A model generated the notes under the pieces. The model was not told the origin of the DNA and did not search any database. It saw only the letters and a list, made by a program, of their open reading frames with translations. The translations under genes were made by a program, and so were the position numbers. From Natronoarchaeum rubrum (GTDB lineage Archaea; Halobacteriota; Halobacteria; Halobacteriales; Natronoarchaeaceae), in assembly GCF_024494695.1 (NCBI RefSeq), contig NZ_JANHDP010000001.1, forward strand, positions 752,842-816,841: 64,000 nucleotides of DNA, in the 5' to 3' direction. Below, in pieces: positions 63,247 through 64,000 of the stretch (positions within the stretch are counted from its first letter, which is position 1; every line of letters begins with the position of its first letter).

Positions 63247-63918
63247 ATGACGGCGCCGCTCGTACTCGACATCGACGGGACGCTGACGAGAGCCGACGGG
63301 GAGCCGGGGATCGACCCGCGCGTATTCGAGCCGCTCCGCGAGTGGCCCGCTCCCGTCGTGATCGCGACGGGGAAGGCGTTCCCGTTCCCGGTCGCGCTGA
63401 GCCAGTTCGTCGGGCTGCCCGAGCGCGTGATCGCCGAGAACGGCGGCATCGTCTACGCCGAGGGAGAGGTCAGCGTCGTCGGCGCCCGGGACGCCGCCGA
63501 GGCCGCCGTGGCGTCGCTCCGCGAACGGGGGTACGATCTGGGCTGGGGCGAGCCGGATCTCGTCAACCGCTGGCGCGAGACCGAGCTCGCCGCCAACCTC
63601 GACGTGCCCGAAGCGCCGCTGCGCGAGGTCGCCGCCGAGCACGGGCTGGAGGTCGTCGACACCGGCTACGCCTACCACATCAAGGATCCCGAGATCGGCA
63701 AGGGAGACGGGCTCGAAGCCGTCGCGGAACTACTCGGTCGCGATCCCACGGAGTTCGTCGCGATCGGCGACTCGGAGAACGACGTCTCGACGTTCGGCGT
63801 CGCCGGCGAGAGCTACGCGGTCGCGAACGCCGACGACGCCGCGCTGGGGGCCGCCGACCACGTCACCGACGGCGTCCACGCCGCGGGAACGCTCGAAGTG
63901 CTCGACCGACTGCGATAG
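63247..63918 (+). CDS. Phosphoglycolate phosphatase, archaeal HAD type
   Basis: 223 residues. HAD motif I is LVLDIDGTLT (two aspartates), motif II IATGKAF, the Lys of motif III lies in IGKGDGLEAV, and motif IV is AIGDSENDVSTF. A C2B-type cap sits between. This matches the archaeal phosphoglycolate phosphatase branch (TIGR01487-like). It removes 2-phosphoglycolate made by DNA repair or by side reactions. Its stop codon lies inside the first unit of a tandem repeat that starts at 63914. Confidence 0.9.
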   Translation: MTAPLVLDIDGTLTRADGEPGIDPRVFEPLREWPAPVVIATGKAFPFPVALSQFVGLPERVIAENGGIVYAEGEVSVVGARDAAEAAVASLRERGYDLGWGEPDLVNRWRETELAANLDVPEAPLREVAAEHGLEVVDTGYAYHIKDPEIGKGDGLEAVAELLGRDPTEFVAIGDSENDVSTFGVAGESYAVANADDAALGAADHVTDGVHAAGTLEVLDRLR

Positions 63919-64000
63919 TCTCCGTCGCCCGGCCGCGATAGTCCCCGGCCGCGATAGTCTCCGTCGCCCGGCCGCGATAGTCCCCGTCGCCCGGCCGCGA
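63914..64000. repeat. 23-base tandem repeat running off the window
   Basis: Units begin GATAGTC(T/C)CC: 63914-63936 (23 bases), 63937-63952 (16, with a seven-base deletion), 63953-63975 (23), 63976-63998 (23), then GA. Units 1 and 3 are identical; unit 4 differs from them by one base. The first unit supplies the last bases of the phosphatase gene, including its TAG stop. Each unit contains CGCCCGGCCGCG, a GC-rich palindromic core. The array continues beyond the window. Confidence 0.9.

Overview
The window is chromosomal DNA from a halophilic archaeon (class Halobacteria). The evidence is a GC-rich sequence with strongly acidic proteins, archaeal ribosomal proteins (L11, L1, L10/P0, P1), Tat-type signal peptides (including lipoprotein forms), archaeal TATA boxes 25-31 bases before many start codons (leaderless transcripts), and haloarchaea-specific small proteins such as a HEWD protein. 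I see no rRNA, tRNA, CRISPR array, transposase or prophage. Genes are densely packed on both strands.

Layout. 0-5.3 kb: the start of a glycerophosphodiesterase gene, then a surface/export module made of an ER/archaeal-type signal peptidase, a DUF5305 membrane protein, two DUF1102 (SipW-type signal) secreted proteins, a winged-helix membrane regulator and another secreted protein. 5.3-11.5 kb: an SDR dehydrogenase, an NSS sodium-coupled transporter and a pccB-pccX-pccA acyl-CoA (propionyl-CoA) carboxylase cluster. 11.5-18.9 kb: a five-gene peptide-type ABC transporter, whose two ATPases carry large insertions, and a secretion-independent beta-sandwich protein. 19-26.3 kb: a giant FAD/Fe-S D-lactate/glycolate-type dehydrogenase, a HEWD protein, and rpl11 plus rpl1-rpl10-rpl12 with a structured leader. 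26.3-33.6 kb: an NhaC antiporter with a TRAM-like partner, folD, a zinc-ribbon protein, a solitary DNA methyltransferase, a highly structured intergenic segment, a glutaredoxin and a PadR regulator.

33.6-44 kb is rich in unexplained genes: a divergent HisG-like protein, a very acidic coiled-coil protein, an MBL-fold hydrolase, a YlbF protein, a CHAT-type caspase-fold protein, glyA, an eIF2B-related protein lacking the isomerase catalytic residues, and a transcription factor S paralogue whose catalytic acidic loop is replaced. 44-62 kb looks like carbohydrate or polyol metabolism: two Gfo/Idh/MocA dehydrogenases, a TIM-barrel isomerase, an AIM24 protein, an NCS2 nucleobase permease, a zinc alcohol dehydrogenase, a creatininase-family amidohydrolase and a complete CUT1 sugar ABC transporter. 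An O-methyltransferase, an ABC-2 exporter and a RecA-like protein with a broken P-loop lie among them. 62-64 kb: small membrane proteins, a SHOCT protein, phosphoglycolate phosphatase, and a 23-base tandem repeat that begins at the last codons of that gene and runs off the window.

The most interesting leads are the structured, promoter-led intergenic RNA candidate at 32.73-32.84 kb, the HisG-like paralogue, the CHAT protein, the cleavage-deficient-looking TFS paralogue, and the SipW/DUF1102 export module. Functional calls rest on motifs recognised by eye; no database search was run.
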